From Diphasiastrum complanatum (taxonomy: Eukaryota; Streptophyta; Lycopodiopsida; Lycopodiales; Lycopodiaceae): a stretch of 64,000 bases of DNA. Below are positions 61,826 to 64,000 of the stretch, piece after piece. The notes beneath the pieces are model-generated. The model saw only the letters and a list, made by a program, of their open reading frames with translations. It had not been told where the DNA came from and made no database searches. Position numbers and translations under genes: made by a program. The stretch's first letter is position 1; the number at the start of each line of letters is the position of its first letter. The stretch is from assembly GCA_029204225.1 (NCBI GenBank), contig CM055096.1, forward strand, positions 28,285,995-28,349,994, read 5' to 3'.

Positions 61826-64000
61826 GTTTATGGAATTGCAATGGTATCCATTCTTCAGCTACAGCAGGAGACTTTACAGATTTTTGTACTACAGGGGATA
61901 TCCTTATACTTACTGAGACACATGAGAGTCCTGAGAGAGGACTTCCTTGCATTGAGGGATTTTGCTGGCTTTCTACTTGTAGAGGGAAGACGAGGGCACT
62001 GACTAGTCGCGGTTCAGGCGGTGTTGCTTGCTTATTTCGAGACTCTCTCCAGCCATGGGTCGAGCTACTATACACTGACGAGCAGGCTCGCTATATCTGG
62101 ATCAGGTTGGACCACAGGTTGATGGAGTTAGATCGTGACATATTCTTGGCTATTTGTTATTTCCCTCCAGAGACATCAGCTTTCACCTCAGAGGAGGAGT
62201 CACCTTTCATGGATATTTCATCGGACATTATCAGATATGAGGATCGAGGATATATTCTTCTAGCAGGGGACTTCAATGCCAGGACTGGGTCTAGGCAAAC
62301 GGAATTTCACAGAGCAGCAGATGACCCACAGCGGATACATGCACTTGATTGGGATGATCTTGGTCTTATACGGCGATCGGCGGATGCAGCGGGTCCAGTC
62401 ACATCATATGGGGAGCAGATGCTTCAATTGGGTGAGGCTCATGGACTGGCCATTTATAATGGCCTTCTTCAGCTACCAGGCTCTGGTGACTACACTTGCT
62501 TCCCACATAGTGGAGGACATAGCGTCGTCGACTATTTCATGGGTTCACCGTTTCTCCTTCACTTCATTTCATCCTTCTCTGTACACCGCACCACTCTTTC
62601 TGATCATTCATATCTCTCACTCTCTGTCGGTCATCTCCACATCACACCTATTTTCTCTTCGACCCCTACAGCTAAACCCACCTACCGCTACACTTCACAT
62701 CACACACCACTATACAGAGAAGCCCTCTCCGATCTCCTTACCTATTTCCCATATGAGCATACTTTAGAGGAGCAGTCCCTCTTTCTTGTCCAGACCATCC
62801 ATACTGCAGCTTCCATTGCCTTTCCATCCCCACGGCCCAAAGACCAGCAACGTCATAGACCCTATAACCCCTGGTATGATCAGGAATGCATCCAGCTACA
62901 TCAGAACCTCATATATGCTTGCTCCCATCTTCCTCATCTGACCAAAACCATATCTCGTGTCTACCGCAGAACCACCAAAAAAAAGAAAATCGCATACGAG
63001 ATTGGTCAGGGTAAGAAACTGATGGATCTCCTCTTTAGTTCTTCCTCAGGTTCATTCTGGAAGAGGTTCCTTCCACTGTCACCCCCACCACGGATCACAG
63101 ACCTCAGCACTTGGGTCGCATATGCCACATCATTGTACACCATCCCAAATACCCCTCCTCTTCCCACCTCCTGTCTCACGGATACTTCTGCCATATTCAC
63201 TAACGAACTTATAGAAAAGGCCATCACACGACTCCATTCCCATAAAGCCAAAGACATTGATGAGCTAGAGGCTGAACTTCTAAAGTATGCTCCCGACATC
63301 CTCTCACCCTTTCTCTCCATCCTATTCAACCGAGCTGTCACCTCTGATTTTCCCTCTCCATGGTCCACAAACCTCCTTCACCCTATCCACAAAGGCGGGG
63401 ACCCCATGAAAGTTGACAACTATCGCACCATTATGATCAGTCACCTCTTCGCCAAAGTATATGGTTCTATCCTACAGTCAGAGATCAGTACAGAGATGGA
63501 TGCTAGATCACTCCATGCCGTTGGACAGGCGGGTTTCAGACCGGGATATACTACATCGGATCATATCTTCACTTTGAGGTCCATCATTGAGGAGGCTAAG
63601 GCCAAGAGGGAGCGTGTATATTGCTGCTTTGTGGAGCAAGGCATTTGACTCCGTGCCTAGGCACTTATTGATACAGAGACTTCATGATCGGGGCTTTCAG
63701 GAGGATACTATACAGGCGGTAGTAGCATTGTACAGGCGAGTTATTGGCAGGGTCCGACTATCAGGAGTTATTTCACCGGAGGTGGTCAGTACTATTGGTG
63801 TCAAACAGGGATGTCCACTCTCTCCTACACTTTTTGGTCTTTACATTGACGAGCTAGAGCATGTTATACAGAGTGATGGAGGGGAGGGTTGTACATTGGG
63901 CGACCTCATTATTGCTATTCTCCTTTATGCTGATGATGTGGTTTTGCTTTCACGGACGAGAGAGGGGTTGCAGCGACACTTAGATGCTCTTCTTTCTTTC
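61771..64000 (+). CDS. LINE ORF2: AP endonuclease and reverse transcriptase (partial)
   Basis: The endonuclease domain starts SLWNCNGIHS (Asn, metal site), then ILTETHE (catalytic Glu), LAGDFNAR (Asp/Asn), VVDYFMGS and LSDHSYL (final His). RT follows with an HKGGDP-x-x-x-DNYRTI block, GFRPGYTTSDHI, then after one frame change near 63630-63638 KAFDSVPRHLL (motif A), GVKQGCPLSPTLFGLYIDEL (motif B) and ILLYADDVVLLS (catalytic YADD, about 63915-63950). The frame change falls between FVE and SKAFD and looks like loss of a few bases of an FVDFSKAFD motif, so this copy's RT is interrupted once. No ATG precedes the endonuclease. The zinc-knuckle end lies outside the window. Confidence 0.9.

Larger units (their letters stand above)
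60593..64000 (+). mobile_element. LINE copy 3: near full-length L1-like element, cut by window end
   Basis: A GC-rich leader, ORF1 (61127-61825) and ORF2 (from about 61771, endonuclease plus RT) lie in order. The element starts directly at the (CT)n tail of copy 2. The reading frames are mostly open, with one frame change in ORF2 near 63635, so it is recent. RT palm and catalytic YADD are present before the window ends; the C-terminal part should continue beyond 64000. Confidence 0.9.

Overview
The window is plant nuclear DNA, very probably from a large-genome, TE-rich land plant. A fern or another seed-free lineage is my best guess, with low certainty. The grounds are Ty1/copia elements primed by initiator-Met tRNA (TGGTATCA), an Athila/Tat-type primer site, L1-like LINEs, short GT-AG introns, low GC, and no rRNA, tRNA or bacterial-style operons. 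Nearly everything is mobile DNA, much of it nested; only two small exons look like an ordinary host gene.

Layout. 1-7057: a copia integrase fragment split by a non-coding LTR retrotransposon (537-6588). 7058-19772: the most interesting segment, about 8.2 kb of non-retroviral sequence bounded by a 35-bp inverted repeat and cut by a 4.5-kb Gag-protease-only copia element (14740-19279). It carries five spliced or divergent gene units: a possibly BAH-like protein, a Ulp1/SENP-type protease, a divergent histone H3/CENH3-like protein, and two unrecognised proteins. A regulatory region with six G-boxes and iteron-like repeats lies in the middle. 19800-27647: truncated copia B, then copia A2, itself split by a composite of inverted and direct repeats with an Athila/Tat-type primer site. 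27648-42860: Ty3/gypsy fragments and four further copia remnants (C, D, B2, E) plus a stray LTR piece. 42861-45852: AT-rich and essentially empty. 45853-47760: a Penelope-like retroelement relic holding a copia gag-protease fragment. 48395-48775: a GC-rich GGACGC module with two (TA)n runs. 49633-55956: two terminal exons of a host gene on the minus strand, separated by a 6.1-kb intron that contains copia F. 56965-64000: LINEs, one on the minus strand, then a head-to-tail series of three plus-strand copies joined through (CT)n tracts; the last has ORF1 and most of ORF2.

How it works together. In the 7058-19772 segment the genes alternate in strand as convergent and divergent pairs. A histone-like protein and a SUMO/ubiquitin-like protease sit next to each other and downstream of one shared promoter region. 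This looks like a chromatin-interacting mobile element, or an integrated large element, in decay. I could not identify its replication or transposition enzyme. The LTR retrotransposons are described only as fossils.
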